Shown: positions 5,614 through 6,771 of the stretch, in pieces
Layout of the letters: each line of letters begins with the position of its first letter
Position numbering within the stretch: the first letter of the stretch is position 1
Assembly: GCA_004555735.1 (NCBI GenBank)
Contig: SFHH01000110.1
Span: forward strand, 1-6,771
Reading direction: 5' to 3'
Length of the DNA stretch: 6,771 nt
Origin: Acidaminococcus fermentans
GTDB taxonomy: Bacteria; Bacillota_C; Negativicutes; Acidaminococcales; Acidaminococcaceae
Notes under the pieces: model-generated
What the model saw: the letters and a program-made list of their open reading frames with translations, nothing else
Told to the model about the DNA's origin: nothing
Databases searched by the model: none
Program-made: the position numbers and the translations under genes

Positions 5614-6361
5614 ACGCAAAAAAAGACGTGAAAAGCTCTTTCCACACCCCTTCCCGCCATTGGAACCGATAACCGGAAAGCCACACATGGACGGAAGGAT
5701 TCCTCCAGCGATTGAAACCCAGGGCCGCTATTGTCCCCACCCATTGCCCGATGACCGTGGCAATGGCCGCACCCTCGATGCCCAGGGCCGGAAAGCCCAG
5801 CAGTCCGAAGATCATGATGGGGTCCAGAAGGATATTCAGCACCGCCCCGATGACCAGAGAAACCATACTGTACACCGTATCCCCCACGGACTGGAGCAGC
5901 CGCTGTCCATATGTCTGCAGGAAGATGCCCTGGAAGAACACCGTGCAGATCCACATATATTGGCTGCAGAGCCGGGCCAGATCAGGATCCGGTGTCAGCC
6001 GCCGAGAAAAGGGGCCGGAAAAAGCCATCCCGCCCTGGGAAAAGACCAGGGCCGAGACCAGTGTGACCCACAACCCGGTAGTGGCCACCCGGCAGGCTCC
6101 CTCCGTATCCTGTCTGCCCAGCAGCCGGGAAACCAGGGCGTTGAGCCCAACAGCAGTCCCCACGCTGACTGCAATCATCAGGAACTGCACCGAAAAAACC
6201 AGGGACGTAGCCGTCAGTGCCGTTTCGCTGAGCCGGGCCACGAAAATGCTGTCAACGATATTGTACAGAGACTGGACCACCAGGGACAGCATCAGGGGCA
6301 CGGCCATGGTCAGCAGCAACCGCCCCATGGGCATGGTGGCCATTTTATTGGATTCCTGCAT
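5612..6361 (-). CDS. MATE efflux transporter, C-terminal half missing
   Basis: A 249-residue inner-membrane protein that matches the first half of a MATE multidrug/cation exporter. The family is normally about 440-460 residues with 12 helices in two related bundles. Recognisable family segments are LLLTMAVPLMLSLVVQSLYN (15-34) followed by IVDSIFVARL, then YGQRLLQSVGDTVYSM (151-166), VLNILLDPIMIFG (174-186) and LGIEGAAIATVIGQW (193-207). About six helices are present. The match stops near residue 240 (REGVWKEL), just where the second bundle should begin. The frame then ends in FTSFFA and a stop inside the MFS ribosome binding site. No C-terminal half follows in any frame, because the next bases encode the MFS protein. 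This points to a deletion rather than a frameshift. GGAGG lies 8 bases before the ATG. It is probably non-functional alone; a self-dimerising half transporter is a less likely alternative. Confidence 0.85.
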   Translation of the reverse strand: MQESNKMATMPMGRLLLTMAVPLMLSLVVQSLYNIVDSIFVARLSETALTATSLVFSVQFLMIAVSVGTAVGLNALVSRLLGRQDTEGACRVATTGLWVTLVSALVFSQGGMAFSGPFSRRLTPDPDLARLCSQYMWICTVFFQGIFLQTYGQRLLQSVGDTVYSMVSLVIGAVLNILLDPIMIFGLLGFPALGIEGAAIATVIGQWVGTIAALGFNRWRNPSVHVWLSGYRFQWREGVWKELFTSFFA

Positions 6362-6417
6362 GGAAAAAGCCTCCCGTTTGAGGAAAAGTCCATCAGCCGT
6401 AGCTGAAGAAAAAACCT

Positions 6418-6771
6418 TTACTTCTTTTCCGGAATATGGAAATCCTTTCCATAATTCCAGCAGCGGCCGGTCACCTTGCCCGTCTGGAGATACAGGGCAT
6501 TCTTGAATTCGAACAGGATGGGGCTCATTTTTTCATAATCGGGCTTGTTCCGTTCGTTCAGATACCGGTCGTCCACGTAGGTATGGACGGGATCCAGGAT
6601 GTAGTTTTTGAAGGAATCCACTTCCACCTTCTTCACAATCCGGCAGGTCATGACCAGAGGTGCATTTTCGGGAATGGGAGCCCCCTTCACTTCATCGAAA
6701 TGATAAGGGAACACACCGGACTTGTCCTCTTTGGCTCCCTTATGCATGCCGCAGTAGTCAGCAGCTTCCAG
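6418..6771 (-). CDS. Flavoredoxin-like flavin reductase (5' end outside window)
   Basis: The last 117 residues of a protein of the flavin reductase-like (FMN-binding split barrel) family, usually about 190 residues; the N-terminal part lies beyond the right edge. The frame stays open to the edge and adds LEAADYCG before the first visible Met, which matches the family's EAxDYCG segment. The frame should therefore be read as continuing rather than starting at 6747. The flavoredoxin subgroup pattern is clear: KSGVFPYHFDEVKGAPIPEN (17-36), LVMTCRIVKKVEV (39-51), ILDPVHTYVDDRYLNE (58-73), and LYLQTGKVTGRCWNYGKDF (93-111) near the end. Members bind FMN and pass electrons or act as small flavin carriers in the cytoplasm. 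The gap to the MATE start is 56 bases with no recognisable promoter or terminator, so it is probably the upstream gene of a three-gene operon. A functional link to the transporters is not evident. Confidence 0.88.
   Translation of the reverse strand: MEAADYCGMHKGAKEDKSGVFPYHFDEVKGAPIPENAPLVMTCRIVKKVEVDSFKNYILDPVHTYVDDRYLNERNKPDYEKMSPILFEFKNALYLQTGKVTGRCWNYGKDFHIPEKK

Noticed and set aside
4875..5672. Plus-strand open frame opposite the MFS gene, and similar ones at 5660-6406 and 5712-6506
   Set aside because: They are Pro/Gln/Arg-rich shadows of membrane-protein genes without ribosome binding sites or recognisable motifs.
5601..5954. N-terminal extension of the MFS frame by 118 codons
   Set aside because: It is the MATE gene read out of frame; the strong ribosome binding site at 5607-5613 and the family's usual length set the start at 5600.

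Overview
The window most resembles chromosomal DNA of a moderately GC-rich, diderm-type Firmicute, plausibly a Negativicute (Acidaminococcus, Dialister or Megasphaera type). The reasons are AAGGAGG-type ribosome binding sites, extended -10 promoters (TGNTATAAT), strong C/G preference at third codon positions, and a TolA-like Ala/Lys/Glu-rich secreted protein next to SH3-domain envelope proteins. Genus assignment is inference only. Gene density is high and no gap exceeds 300 bases. I saw no tRNA, rRNA, CRISPR array, IS element or phage gene.

Left part (1-2858, all on the minus strand). Read in the direction of transcription, a YigZ/IMPACT-family protein comes first. Next is a 580-residue secreted protein with an RsiV-like N-terminal domain, a long charged helical segment and two C-terminal bacterial SH3 domains. 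Last is a small secreted SH3 protein that runs off the left edge. The three SH3 units align over 61 residues without gaps, so the last two genes look like products of domain duplication. Each gene appears to have its own promoter.

Middle (2859-4412). A 17-bp perfect inverted repeat carries two mirror-image extended -10 promoters, one for yigZ (minus) and one for a secreted NlpC/P60 cysteine peptidase with SH3 domains (plus, TTG start). The peptidase gene ends in a convergent intergenic region holding a long, nearly perfect hairpin that probably serves as a bidirectional terminator.

Right part (4413-6771, minus strand). This is a compact operon: the C-terminal part of a flavoredoxin-like flavin reductase, then a MATE efflux transporter cut to about half its usual length, then a complete MFS transporter. 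The MFS ribosome binding site overlaps the MATE stop codon. No C-terminal MATE half exists in any frame, so the gene looks like the remnant of a deletion rather than a frameshift.

Overall, the left and middle parts concern the cell envelope and cell-wall turnover, and the right part concerns membrane transport. I do not see a convincing new defence or mobile system. The most unusual items are the symmetric divergent promoter, the half-length MATE, the domain combination of the 580-residue protein and the long convergent hairpin.
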